From: Micromonospora tarensis
GTDB taxonomy: Bacteria > Actinomycetota > Actinomycetes > Mycobacteriales > Micromonosporaceae
Direction of reading: 5' to 3'
NCBI RefSeq assembly: GCF_016803395.1
Contig: NZ_JAEVHL010000001.1
Location: 52,537-116,536 of the forward strand
DNA: 64,000 nucleotides
In this document: piece by piece, positions 9,944 through 18,465 of the stretch
Numbering within the stretch: the stretch's first letter is position 1
Layout: each line of letters opens with the position of its first letter
Position numbers and translations under genes: made by a program
The notes under the pieces: generated by a model
Seen by the model: only the letters and a program-made list of their open reading frames with translations
Databases searched by the model: none
What the model was told of the DNA's origin: nothing

Positions 9944-10407
9944 GGCTGGCTCCGGTACGCGTCTAGGGGCTGGCGGGAGGTGGTGGAGATGGTTACCGCC
10001 CCGGGCAGTCCCAGGCCGTATAGGTCTTCCAGCCGCACGCTGCAGGCCACGGTCGCGCTGACCTGTCCGCCGGGCGAGAACGAGCCGGCATCGATGGTGA
10101 CCGTCGCGGGCTGGCAGGTGAGGCCGCGTCCGGTCAGGGTGAGCGACGCGGCGTCGTCGCCGGTGAGTCGGGCCTCGGCGGGCGTGGAGGCTAGGGATGC
10201 CTGCCGTGCCGCTGCCGCGGCGGCGGAGCGCACGTCGATCGCGGCCGACGCCAGCCGCAGGCACGCCACGACGGCGAGGATCGCCATGACCATCAGCGGG
10301 ATGTAGCCGAGGGCCATCTCGACGCTGACCGACCCTGCGTCCGAGGGTAGGGCCGCGCGGCGTCGACGGTGTGAGCGGGCATGGTGGTGAGTGTTTCGCT
10401 TGGTCAC
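9940..10407 (-). CDS. TadE-like pseudopilin (second copy)
   Basis: This 155-residue protein has a basic leader and then DAGSVSVEMALGYIPLMV: a G/S boundary with Glu at +5, the class of cleavage site used by Tad prepilin peptidases, followed by one transmembrane helix. The remaining 100 residues are exported. The GTG at 10407 has AAGGAGC about 8 bases upstream. It follows the first TadE-like gene by 32 bases and overlaps the TadG-like gene. TadE and TadF-type pseudopilins are needed for Flp pilus assembly in characterised Tad systems. Confidence 0.75.
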   Translation of the reverse strand: MTKRNTHHHARSHRRRRAALPSDAGSVSVEMALGYIPLMVMAILAVVACLRLASAAIDVRSAAAAAARQASLASTPAEARLTGDDAASLTLTGRGLTCQPATVTIDAGSFSPGGQVSATVACSVRLEDLYGLGLPGAVTISTTSRQPLDAYRSQP

Positions 10408-10439
10408 CGCGCTGCTCCTTGACTGGGCTGGTTGCGGGG

Positions 10440-10856
10440 TTAGCCGATGTCGGGTCGGAACCGCTCGACGGGGGCGCTGACCCGGGTGCTGACCGCAAGG
10501 CGCAGCCACGGCACGACGGCGGGGGCGCGACCGGACACGGCGACGGTGGCGGATTCGGGGTTGCGCTGCACCGCGACGCGCGGTTCGGTGACCACGCGGC
10601 CGGCGACCTGGTTGAGCACGGCGGTAGCGTCGGCGTGCCCGGCGGTAGCGGTGCCGCCGGAAACTCGAGTGGTCTGCAGGGCGTGGTTGGCGGCGTGCTG
10701 GACGCCGAGCTGGGCCAAGGCCCACAGCGCCAGTTGCACGCCGATGAGCACGAGCAGGAACAGCAATGGGGCGTAGAGCACCACCTCGGTGCTCACCGAT
10801 CCGCGGTCCCCAGCGCGCTGGCGCCGTCTGCGGCCTCTCGGTCGGTTAGTCGTCAC
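10440..10856 (-). CDS. TadE-like pseudopilin (first copy)
   Basis: A 138-residue protein with an Arg-rich leader, the motif DRGSVSTEVVLYAPLLF (G/S boundary, Glu at +5) and a transmembrane helix at about 27-48, then a soluble exported domain. This matches the TadE-like domain and its usual length. The GTG at 10856 overlaps the TGA of the Flp pilin gene. With the copy immediately downstream it forms a pair of pseudopilins. Its cleavage site is nearly the same as that of the downstream copy (SVSTE against SVSVE). Confidence 0.78.
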   Translation of the reverse strand: MTTNRPRGRRRRQRAGDRGSVSTEVVLYAPLLFLLVLIGVQLALWALAQLGVQHAANHALQTTRVSGGTATAGHADATAVLNQVAGRVVTEPRVAVQRNPESATVAVSGRAPAVVPWLRLAVSTRVSAPVERFRPDIG

Positions 10857-11059
10857 AGGCTGATCCCGTTGATCTTGCCGAGGATCTTGGAGCGGAAGAT
10901 GCCGTAGACGGTCAGGACGAGAGTGACCAGCAGAGCGATCCACATGACCTTCTCGGTGGTCTCGCTGCCCCTGTCGCCGCTCTCGCGCAGACGACGGACC
11001 CGGTCGGTGACGACGAGCTGTGCCAGAGTCACCAGGGCGAACAGTTTCCTCAGCCACAT
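10853..11059 (-). CDS. flp: Flp/Fap-type pilin precursor
   Basis: A 68-residue protein with a 31-residue leader ending DRG, then SETTEKVMWIALLVTLVL: cleavage after Gly would leave Glu at +5 and begin a single hydrophobic helix. Very small size, the E(+5) rule and location between tadC and tadE-like genes identify it as the Flp major pilin. The mature pilin would be about 37 residues. The ATG at 11059 has AAGGAGG about 7 bases upstream, a strong signal expected for an abundant structural protein. It would be processed by the A24 peptidase encoded divergently at 17390-18124. Confidence 0.8.
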   Translation of the reverse strand: MWLRKLFALVTLAQLVVTDRVRRLRESGDRGSETTEKVMWIALLVTLVLTVYGIFRSKILGKINGISL

Positions 11060-11116
11060 GAATCTGCCTCCTTGTGCGGGTCGAATCGGTGCCTGCGGTG
11101 CGGGCTGTTCTACGTG

Positions 11117-11986
11117 TCAGAAGGTGTCGATGGCGGTGACGGCCGGATAGAGGAGGAACAGCATGTAGGCGGCGGCGAGAAGCATGACCGGCATCGACAT
11201 GCGTTCGGTGGCAGAGTTGGCTTGCGCTTCGAGGGCCGCCGCTTGGTGGGCGCGCAGGGTCGCGGCACGGATCGTCAGGGAGTCACGGATGCGGGCGCCT
11301 TCGGTGCCGGCCAGGCTCATCGTGGCGGCGAGTTCGTGCAGCTCGATCACGCCGGTGTCCTCGCCGAGTTGCCCGAGCGCCTGCCAGGGCGGCACGCGCA
11401 GCAGGTGGGCGGTGTCCACCGCGCGGCGTAGCCGTTGCGCGGCCCAGCCGTGGCTGTCGGCGCAGGCGTCGTCGAGGGCCTGTTCGAGGCCCGCACCGCC
11501 GGCGAGGGAGATGACGACGAGGTCGAGCACGGCGGACAGGGCGTAGCGCAGCTCGTCGCGGCGCCGGCTGGCCTCGGCGTGCGCGGTGCTCTCGGCCAGC
11601 CACCAGCCGCCGCACCCGCCGGCCAGAGACGCCCACAGTGGCATGCCGGAGGCGAAGCTGAACCCGCCGGCGGCGAGGACCGCCATCGCGGCCGGCGGCA
11701 GGACCAGCCCGGCGAGCACCGCGAGACTCTGGTCGGCCAGGTGCAGGGCGACGGGCCGCTCCAGTACGGCCAGGTCGGCGCGCATCCGCTGCCGGGGCAG
11801 GCCGAGCGCGCGCAGCGGAGCGGCCAGCAGGCGCGCACGTGCCGGCGTCGCCTCCTCGACTGCCACGGGTGCGCGGCGCAACCGGTCGAGGGCTTCGGCG
11901 AGGCCGGGCCGGGCCGGCACCAGACCGGAGCAGGCAAGGACCAGACCAAGCCCGGCGACAAGACCGCAGGCGAGCACGACGCTCAT
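11117..11986 (-). CDS. tadC: TadC-like type II/IV secretion platform protein (GspF/T2SSF domain)
   Basis: The 289-residue protein has membrane helices near the N-terminus, at about 90-135 and at the C-terminus (LLAAAYMLFLLYPAV), with a cytoplasmic T2SSF-type helical domain between them (DELRYALSAVLDLVVISLAGG, then TEGARIRDSL). This is the pattern of TadC inner-membrane platform proteins. The ATG at 11986 overlaps the TGA of the preceding tadB-like gene. It works with TadB beneath the TadA ATPase to assemble Flp pili. Confidence 0.78.
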   Translation of the reverse strand: MSVVLACGLVAGLGLVLACSGLVPARPGLAEALDRLRRAPVAVEEATPARARLLAAPLRALGLPRQRMRADLAVLERPVALHLADQSLAVLAGLVLPPAAMAVLAAGGFSFASGMPLWASLAGGCGGWWLAESTAHAEASRRRDELRYALSAVLDLVVISLAGGAGLEQALDDACADSHGWAAQRLRRAVDTAHLLRVPPWQALGQLGEDTGVIELHELAATMSLAGTEGARIRDSLTIRAATLRAHQAAALEAQANSATERMSMPVMLLAAAYMLFLLYPAVTAIDTF

Positions 11987-12830
11987 GAGGTCCGCCCCGG
12001 GTTGGCCAGCACCCTCGGGGGTTCGGTGACGCGGGAGGCGCGGGCCAGCCACCAGAAACCGCCGGCGAAGACCGCCCCGACGACGAGCAGGACCAGTTGT
12101 CCGGTGACGCTGCGGTAGGGGGCCAGGAACCCGCGGTTGAGCAGGATCAGCCCGGCGACCATCGCCACCGAGGTGCCGGTGATGACGCGCGCGGCCGTGC
12201 GGGTCGCGGCGCGCTTCGTGGCCACCCGCATCCGGATCCCGGCCAACTCGCGGGCGGTGACGGCGAGGCTAGTCAAGCACTGCGACAACTGCCCGCCGTG
12301 GTAACCGGCAGCCTGTGTCAGCGCCCGCACCACGAGGTCGGCCACCGGATCGGCGAGGTCTGCGGCGAACAGGCGCAGCGCGTCGGCAGCCGAGCCCCAC
12401 CCCGAACAGCGGACGCCAGCGCCGTGACCTGAGCGCGGATCGGCTGCGGGGCGACCGGGGCGGTCACAGTGATGGCCTGCTCCAGCCCGGCGGCCGAGGA
12501 CAGGGTGTCGCGCAGCAGCTCCGCCCAGGTGGCGACCGCCTCGATGCGGGCGACCGCGCGCGTGTGCTCGCGGTCGGGCCCCAGAACACGGGGCAGCGCC
12601 CACACCGCGGCGGCGGCCAGTAGCGCCGCCACCGGCCAGCGGGTCAACGCCGCCGCCGCCACCCCACCCGCAGCGGCGCTCAGCAGCCGGGTCCGGTCGG
12701 CTGACGTCCATCGCCGACGCGACCGGGCGCTCGGGGCACCGGGCGGACGGCGGCGCAGGCCGTCGGCAACGAGCACCAAGCCGAGGGCGCAGCCCAACCC
12801 GAGCAGGATCGGCGACAGGTCCACGCTCAC
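11983..12830 (-). pseudogene. tadB: TadB-like platform protein, interrupted by an apparent frameshift
   Basis: Reading from the GTG at 12830 gives a TadB N-terminus (membrane helices, then TWAELLRDTLSSAAGLEQAI). The family pattern ALRLFAADLADPVADLVVRAL continues in another frame from about position 12385 onward to 11983. The switch needs one extra base, most simply a C in the CTGCC/GACGCG context on the coding strand. Repaired, the protein would be about 282 residues and overlap both neighbours by GTGA/ATGA as elsewhere in the operon. So this is either an assembly indel or a real inactivating mutation of a gene needed for Tad pili. The repaired reading is inference. Confidence 0.75.
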
Positions 12831-14136
12831 CACCGCTGCCCAGCGGGAAGGCCAGGGTTAAAGCCGGCGGCGACGAGCTCATCAAGGGTGTCGGCGCGCA
12901 GCGGCGCAGCCGGCACGCCCGGCGGTCGGGACCGGGGCGGTAGATCTCGTTCGAAGGCACCTGAGTGCCATCGGTCTCCAAGACCTCCCGGACGGAGGAC
13001 AGCACCCGGGTGCCGTCGGTGGCGACGTCCAGGTGCAGGACGAAATCGACGGCCTGACCGATCAGCATGTTCGCCGCGTCGAAGGTCAACTCTTCCGGCG
13101 CCTGCATCACATACAACGCGAGCCGCGCCAACGCCTGCTTACTCGACGAGGCGTGCAGGGTGCACATTGACCCGTCATTGCCCTGTGACATCGCCAAGAG
13201 CATGGGCACGGCCTCAGCGCCGCGAGACTCACCGACGATCACCCGATCCGGACGCATACGAAGCCCCCACCGGACCATCGTCGCCATGTCGATGCCGCCG
13301 ACACCCTCCAGATTCGGTTCACGCTGCTGGTAGGCCACGGTGTTCGGATGCGCCTCACGGTCCTCGTCGAGGCCGAGCTCGAACGCGTCCTCGATGGTGA
13401 CGATCCGCTCGCTCGGGCTGATCGCCCCGGCGGCGGCCCGCAGCAGAGTCGTTTTCCCGGCACCAGTACCGCCGCAGATCACCAAATTCTTGCGCGCTAC
13501 CACCAAGGCCGTGATCATCTGCCGTAGTCCGGCGGTGAGTTCGCCGCGGCGCTCCAGGTCATCGAGGGTGACCCGGTGCAGCACATTGCGGCGGATCGAC
13601 ACGCTGGGCCGCTTCGACACGGCCATCACCGCGAAGAGCCGCTGCCCGCCCGGCAGGCGCAGCGACACCGAGGGGGAGCCGCGGTCGAAGCGCCGCTCTT
13701 CCTGCCCGCTGCGCGCCGCCGCGACGCGTACCTGGTCGATCAGCTCCTCGTCCGAGGCGGCGACTGGTGGCACCTGCACGGTCCGCCCCTCGACGGTGCG
13801 GACCCAGACGTTGTCGCAGCCGTTGGCGAAAATGTCCTCGACCGCCGGGTGGTCGATCAGCCGCTGCAGCCCGCCCAAACCGGTGAAGGCGTCGTGCAAC
13901 GCCCGCGCCAGCGCGGCCTCGGCCTGCGCGCCCAATGGGGCACGCCCCGCGCTGATGGTTTCCCGGGCGTGGGCGGTGAGCTCCTCGGCGATATAACCGG
14001 CGATCAGCGCAAGCCGTTGCGCGTCGGGCAGCTGCGCGCCGTTGTCGGTGAGGCGATCGCTGATCCTGGCGCGTAGCCGCGCCACCAGCTCCGGCTCCAC
14101 GTCGGCGGTGCTGCCGCCAGGCGCGGGGGCGCTCAT
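12827..14136 (-). CDS. tadA: TadA/CpaF-like pilus assembly ATPase, apparent frameshift near the C-terminus
   Basis: The ATP-driven motor of the Tad pilus. It has Walker A ICGGTGAGKTTLLRA, an Asp-box region (TIEDAFELGL), Walker B-like PDRVIVGESRG and the His box GSMCTLHASSS, all in order for the secretion ATPase family. The ATG at 14136 overlaps the TadZ-like stop. The catalytic core is intact. The last 35 residues are out of frame as given: one missing base near 12915 diverts the frame, and restoring it gives a tail reading LDELVAAGFNPGLPAG that ends TGGTGA at 12827, overlapping the tadB start. As written, the frame reads through into tadB DNA to 11983. Confidence 0.8.
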
Positions 14137-14897
14137 CGGACGACCTCCAGCACCGTGCGGGCGTGCCGCGGCTGCGGCGACGTCGCGACGGTCGCGGCCA
14201 GTGACCGCAACGCCTGCGCCAGCCGGGTCCGTGTCCAGCCCGGCGCGTTCATCCGTCCTGCCAGCACGGCCGCGCCCCACCGGTCGCCGGGCAGGTGCGC
14301 CCCCACCGGCACCCCGAGCCGCTCGCTGATCTCCTGCGGCTCGTAGGCGCACTTGCCGACCACCGCGACGCGGACATCACCCGGCGAGGTGATCGTCCGC
14401 AGCGCCGTCAGCCGACTGTCGAGGTGGTCGAGGTGCTCGGTTGCCCCTGACGTGACCAGGACAAGCGCGTTCGCGCAGCCCAGCAGGGCGTGCGCCGGGC
14501 TGCCCGGGTACAACCGGCCCGCGTCGGCGACCACAGCCGGCGCCAAGCCCGCCAGGGCCTGGGGGTGACCGGCAAGGACCGATACCGCGCCCGCGGCGGT
14601 CTCGGCGGCGCCTGGGCCGACGAGCGCGTGCAACCCCAGCGGCAGGGACTGCATGAACGGCACCGGCCCACTGACCGGGGCGCCGTGGCGGGCTGCCGCC
14701 GCCAGCGCGGCCAGGCCGGGATCCTGCGCGAGACCGAACCGTGCGGCGAGTACCCCGCCGCAGGGGTCGGCTTCGACCAGCAGCGCCGGGCGGTTAGGCC
14801 ACAACGCGGCCACGCCCAGGGCCGTCGTCGACACGCCCGCAGCGCCGGACACCGACGCGACCACCGTGAACATGTTGCGCACCGTCCCGTCTCTCAT
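14133..14897 (-). CDS. TadZ/CpaE-like MinD/ParA-family protein with degenerate P-loop
   Basis: A 254-residue protein opening FTVVASVSGAAGVSTTALGV, which aligns with the deviant Walker A of MinD/ParA proteins but lacks both lysines (consensus KGGxGKT). LLVEADPCGGVLAARFG then resembles the Walker A' region, and VLVTSG and VAVVGK are later beta-strand motifs. TadZ/CpaE proteins localise the pilus machinery at the pole and several have degenerate P-loops, so an ATP-independent localisation role is plausible. ATGA overlaps occur on both sides, between the SAF-domain gene and tadA. Confidence 0.72.
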   Translation of the reverse strand: MRDGTVRNMFTVVASVSGAAGVSTTALGVAALWPNRPALLVEADPCGGVLAARFGLAQDPGLAALAAAARHGAPVSGPVPFMQSLPLGLHALVGPGAAETAAGAVSVLAGHPQALAGLAPAVVADAGRLYPGSPAHALLGCANALVLVTSGATEHLDHLDSRLTALRTITSPGDVRVAVVGKCAYEPQEISERLGVPVGAHLPGDRWGAAVLAGRMNAPGWTRTRLAQALRSLAATVATSPQPRHARTVLEVVR

Positions 14898-15574
14898 TGG
14901 CCCGGTCCCAGCTGAACCAGTGACACGTCCCCCGCCGACGAGGCAATCGCTTCTGCCTCATTGGCGGCCAGCAGCAGGGTCACCACGTGACCGCCGGCCT
15001 GATCCGCGTCTGCCGCCACCACCGTGGCGACCGCCCGGGGTGGCCCTGCTGCGGGTTGGCTGCCCGCCGGGGTCCCGGCCGCCGCGTCCGCGCCGGCCGC
15101 CGGTCCGACGAGGACCACGACCCGTGCCCCCGCGTCCAGGCCGGCAGGGGCTCGGCCCGCCTTGACTGGCACCGCGATAACCGCCTGCCCGGCTGCTGGC
15201 CACGCTGGCGGCCCCACCTGCTGGGACACCACCAGGCTGCCCGCGGCCAGGGGCACCGCAGCGGTGCGTCCCACCACCTCGTCGCGGCGATCCGCGGCGA
15301 TCAGGGCCAGGCCCGACGGGTTCGCCACCCGCACCACCCGAAGGTCCGTCTCGCTGATCACCGCACCCGCGTTAACCGGCCGCGCCACTGCCAGGAACCG
15401 CTCCTCCGCGTGCCGACGCAGATCGACCTGCCAGAAGATGACCACCGTCGCCAGCACCAATAGCACCCCGGCTGCCACCCGCCGGCCACTGCGGTGCCCA
15501 CCTCGCCGCGATCCTGCCGCCGCCTGGGCGGTGCTGCCGCCGGTGGTCTGTGGGCGCTCGGTCGCGACGCTCAT
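14894..15574 (-). CDS. SAF-domain (CpaB/RcpC-like) pilus assembly protein
   Basis: The 226-residue protein has an Arg/Gly-rich cytoplasmic N-terminus, one transmembrane helix (about 33-52; VAAGVLLVLATVVIFW) and a periplasmic-side SAF module with ARPVNAGAVISETDL, then SLVVSQQVG. CpaB/RcpC-like proteins with SAF domains are standard Tad components; in Gram-negatives they support secretin assembly and may bind peptidoglycan. There is no secretin here, as expected in an actinomycete. The ATG at 15574 overlaps the preceding stop. Confidence 0.7.
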   Translation of the reverse strand: MSVATERPQTTGGSTAQAAAGSRRGGHRSGRRVAAGVLLVLATVVIFWQVDLRRHAEERFLAVARPVNAGAVISETDLRVVRVANPSGLALIAADRRDEVVGRTAAVPLAAGSLVVSQQVGPPAWPAAGQAVIAVPVKAGRAPAGLDAGARVVVLVGPAAGADAAAGTPAGSQPAAGPPRAVATVVAADADQAGGHVVTLLLAANEAEAIASSAGDVSLVQLGPGQ

Positions 15575-16437
15575 CGGGCACCCTCGACGACGGTCTGCGA
15601 CTGCGCGACCCGTACCGCCGCCGAAGCTGTCGTCGTCAGCGGTGTGAGGGTGCCGGCGCCGCCGGGACCCGACCAGGTCACCGACCACGTCACTGTCGCC
15701 CGCAGCGCAAACCTCTCATTGCGTGCGGCAGCCGACGACCGGGTGTAGGTGTGTCCGCAGGGCGAGGACGCCCGTGGATCCGTCCCGGGTGTGAACGGTT
15801 CGCCCGCGCCGGCGCAGGTCAGATCCGCGCTGCCGTCACCGAAGGACCACCGCACCGTTGTGGGTGTGGCCGTCGCGGTTACCGTCACCCCGGGCACCGA
15901 GGCCGTGGCTGAGCGGGCTTCCCAGGTCAGCGGGTCCACCCACAGCCACACCGGCACCCGGACCAGAAGGAACGGCGCCGTGCTGGGGTTCGTGCGGATC
16001 CCTGGCGCGGGCAGCTGCAGCCGCGAGCGTGCTGTCTGCGCCAGTGCGGCCAGATCCACCCCGGGTGCCTGGTCGAGCCACACCGGCGTTTCCTGCGACC
16101 CACGCCCGTTGGCCGCGCACGTCCGCGCGTACCAGCCACCGGTCGGGCCCTTGCCCGCAGGCGGCGGTCGGTTGCCCTCAACCGGCGCCCAGTAGCAGGC
16201 TCCATCCGAGTCCGCATTGTTCTTGTCTGACTCGCCGCTGCCGTTACCCGCTGCACCGCGCGACCCGCCCGAGCGGCCAGGAACACCGGCGGCAATCTCG
16301 CATTCCGGTGCCGAAGGGCTTTGGCTACAGCTGACATGGCCGATCCCGTCGTCGGCCAGAGCGGGTGGCATCGTCACGACGACGGCGGCGGCAGCGAAGA
16401 GCATCAGGAATCCGCCGCGAACTGACTGCCTCAGCAT
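15571..16437 (-). CDS. Secreted protein with PKD-like domain, Tad operon
   Basis: A 288-residue protein with a Sec signal peptide (hydrophobic run LMLFAAAAVVVTMPPALA, cut after ALA near residue 28). The mature part has a Ser/Gly-rich linker and then a beta domain with VRWSFGDGSADLTC and CGHTYTRSS, the signature arrangement of PKD folds. Actinobacterial Tad loci commonly carry a secreted PKD-like protein at this position; its task is unknown, possibly cell-surface display of the pilus. The start overlaps the lipoprotein stop by 7 bases (ATGCTGA). Confidence 0.7.
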   Translation of the reverse strand: MLRQSVRGGFLMLFAAAAVVVTMPPALADDGIGHVSCSQSPSAPECEIAAGVPGRSGGSRGAAGNGSGESDKNNADSDGACYWAPVEGNRPPPAGKGPTGGWYARTCAANGRGSQETPVWLDQAPGVDLAALAQTARSRLQLPAPGIRTNPSTAPFLLVRVPVWLWVDPLTWEARSATASVPGVTVTATATPTTVRWSFGDGSADLTCAGAGEPFTPGTDPRASSPCGHTYTRSSAAARNERFALRATVTWSVTWSGPGGAGTLTPLTTTASAAVRVAQSQTVVEGAR

Positions 16438-17020
16438 GTGCCCACCTCCTGCGCGCCGAAGCTGGATACCTTCCAGCCGTCGCCGTCGCGGACCACCGTT
16501 GCTCGCACGGCGCGGTTACCGCCCGGGATGTCGTTGGCCAGCTCGCCCGTGGACGCCGTGTAAGTGAGGAAGCGCGTGGTGTCCAAGCAGTCCTGCACGG
16601 AGATCGTCGCCGGTTGCGCCGAGGGTGACGCCGCGACGATTCGCGGCGTCGACCGGTATTCGCCCTTGAGGACCTCGCCAGCGGTGCGCAGCTTCGCCAA
16701 TCCGGCCCTCAGTGTCGAGAGCGCCTGACCGGTGGCGTATCTCGTCAGCTCGGGATCGTCCGGGTCGCCGTCATGCCCGCCCGCGCGTACGCCGCCCACA
16801 TCTGCCCGTAGGCGAGTAGTGCGGCATCGTTGGCGGATGCCGGCGACGGCCGAGCTGATGCCGGGGAGGTGACAGACGCCGTCGGAGCAGGATCCTCAGG
16901 CTCACTTGCGCCGCAGCCCCCAGTACTGACGCACACGGCGATGGCCAGGCCAGCCAATCTCGCGAACCCGAGGGCCGACGCTGAACTAGCGATGGTTCGC
17001 CGTCTTGCGTGGACTGTCAT
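16431..17020 (-). pseudogene. Small lipoprotein-like first gene of the Tad operon, apparent frameshift
   Basis: From the ATG at 17020 the product starts with a basic region, a hydrophobic helix and a cysteine (VSTGGCG, a weak lipobox), then a Pro/Ser/Ala linker and LLAYGQMWAAYARAGMTAT. The frame then stops, but the sequence continues in the next frame from about 16763 as DDPELTRYATGQALSTL through to GWKVSSFGAQEVGTC at 16431. One missing C (ACC/CGG) explains the break. Repaired, it is a protein of about 196 residues, similar in shape to exported NTF2-like or Mce-associated proteins. It is the first gene of the operon, facing the regulatory repeats at 17177-17263. Confidence 0.6.
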
Positions 17021-17176
17021 GGTTAACCGCGCCTCCAGAAGCTGCAGGAACTCACCCTCGGCCCTCAACGTCACGCCGGGAACGGGGCCTCACCTTCTCC
17101 CGACGTTCGCGGTGGGCTGGTCCAACCCCCGATGTGGACTCATCGGCTACTCGACCGGGCACCATCCGGTCGTCGG

Positions 17177-17263
17177 CAACTGTGGTTGACTAAATCCGAA
17201 ACCACAGTTGTGTTGCGACTTTGCGAGCTAAGCACACAACCTTGAGAGGCGTCAACCACAGTT
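17177..17263. promoter_or_regulatory. Three-copy inverted repeat between the Tad operon and its peptidase gene
   Basis: CAACTGTGGTT at 17177-17187 and its exact complement AACCACAGTTG at 17200-17210 form a perfect 11-bp inverted repeat with a 12-base spacer. A third copy, GTCAACCACAGTT at 17251-17263, is the exact complement of 17178-17190 over 13 bases. The block sits in the only intergenic gap between the - strand Tad operon and the + strand prepilin peptidase gene, and is AT-richer than its surroundings. It fits a shared operator for a dimeric regulator. A terminator role is unlikely between divergent genes. Confidence 0.55.
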
Positions 17264-17389
17264 TGCCCTTTGCGCAAGTAGGGTTGACCAGCGCTAGCGT
17301 GGTCGGAGGCGGGGCCCCTCGCTGTTGAGCGCCGCGGAGAAAGGGCTGAAGGTCCGCTCCGAGTGCTGGGCGCGGCTCGGTGATCACCC

Positions 17390-18124
17390 GTGAGCGACGC
17401 GTGGCAGGAGGTGAGGTTTGGCGTGACGGATGGGGCTTTGTACTGGGCCGCTGCCCTGCTCGGCGCGCTGATGGGTGCCGCCCTGCCGGACGTGTGCGTC
17501 CGGCTCGTGACGCACCTGGGCGGGTGCCACAACGGCGAGGCACCGATGGCGACGCAGGCGAGTGCCCCGTGCCGCTACCTCTGGCGGGCCGCACGCGCCT
17601 GTCTGAGCGGTCTCGGACTGGCCGCCATCTCCGCGGGCCTCACCTGGCGTATAAGCGCCGGCCTGGGAGGGCTGTGGATGGTCGGGGTGTGGCTCGTCAT
17701 GCTCTATGCCGGCACACTGCTAGCCAGCGTCGATCTAGCACTGCGGCGGCTGCCCACACCTGTCATCGGGGTGGCCGCGCTCGCCGTGGCCGGATTGCTC
17801 ACCGGCCACGCCGTCGCCATCGGCGAGGCGCAGAAGGTGATCAGCGCGACGCTGGCAGCCGCAGCGGTTGGTAGCGCCTTCCTGCTCCTGGCCGTCGTCG
17901 GCGGCAGCGGGTTGGGGCTCGGCGACGTCCGGCTGGCCGCGTTGCTCGGCGCGGCGCTGGGACCCTTCGGTTGGCGCGCGGTGTTCGTGGGAGCGGTGTT
18001 GCCCTACGCGCTCGCCGCTCCCGAGGCGCTGACCCGCCTCGCGCTGCGCGGCGATCCTGACATCGCCTTCGGCCCGTATTTGCTCGCCGGCGCCCTCGCC
18101 TCGGTCGCGGTCCTCGGCCCGTGA
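17390..18124 (+). CDS. Prepilin peptidase, A24 family (TadV/CpaA-like)
   Basis: An integral membrane protein of about 244 residues with six or seven hydrophobic helices. It has the two aspartates of type IV prepilin peptidases: one after a membrane helix in LLASVDLALRRLP (about residue 113) and the second in GLGLGDVRLAALLG (about 180), the GxGD motif. It would cleave the Flp pilin and TadE-like pseudopilins. The start could be GTG 17390 or GTG 17423; the latter has a GGAGGTGAGG stretch just upstream. It is transcribed away from the Tad operon and shares its control region. Confidence 0.8.
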   Translation: MSDAWQEVRFGVTDGALYWAAALLGALMGAALPDVCVRLVTHLGGCHNGEAPMATQASAPCRYLWRAARACLSGLGLAAISAGLTWRISAGLGGLWMVGVWLVMLYAGTLLASVDLALRRLPTPVIGVAALAVAGLLTGHAVAIGEAQKVISATLAAAAVGSAFLLLAVVGGSGLGLGDVRLAALLGAALGPFGWRAVFVGAVLPYALAAPEALTRLALRGDPDIAFGPYLLAGALASVAVLGP

Positions 18125-18143
18125 CCGCGTTGCGCATTGGTCG

Positions 18144-18392
18144 TCAGGTAGGCCTCGGGCGCGCCCATCGCGGGACGACCGGCCGCAGATCGCGCTGGTG
18201 TGGAGTGTCTTCGAGGAACGCGTCGACCCGGCATTGGTGGTCGTCAGGCCAGGTCGGTTGTCGCAGCAGATCATCGCCGAGATAGAGGGCACCAGGGTTG
18301 AGCAGACCGACAAGCTGGTCGAGGTGAGTGTGAACTGCCGGACATCTGCACCACGCCAGCGTCGAGACGTTCTTCGTCCACGCCGACGTCAT
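18144..18392 (-). CDS. Possible small hypothetical protein
   Basis: An 82-residue frame whose middle (HTHLDQLVGLLNPGALYLGDDLL) looks protein-like. It lies in a gap that otherwise has no gene, convergent with the prepilin peptidase. No family was recognised, and overlapping frames on the other strand are of similar length. Low confidence. Confidence 0.25.
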   Translation of the reverse strand: MTSAWTKNVSTLAWCRCPAVHTHLDQLVGLLNPGALYLGDDLLRQPTWPDDHQCRVDAFLEDTPHQRDLRPVVPRWARPRPT

Positions 18393-18465
18393 GCCGCTGA
18401 CGACCCGGTGGCCGAGAAAGCACTGCTCACCCTTGACCCTTGGCCATCCCCGCTGAACCGCCCGA

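Noticed and set aside
11983..14352. A single 789-residue TadA-TadB fusion protein
   Set aside because: The frame is continuous only because of two apparent indels; the middle 170 residues are out-of-frame TadB sequence and low-complexity, so a natural fusion is unlikely.
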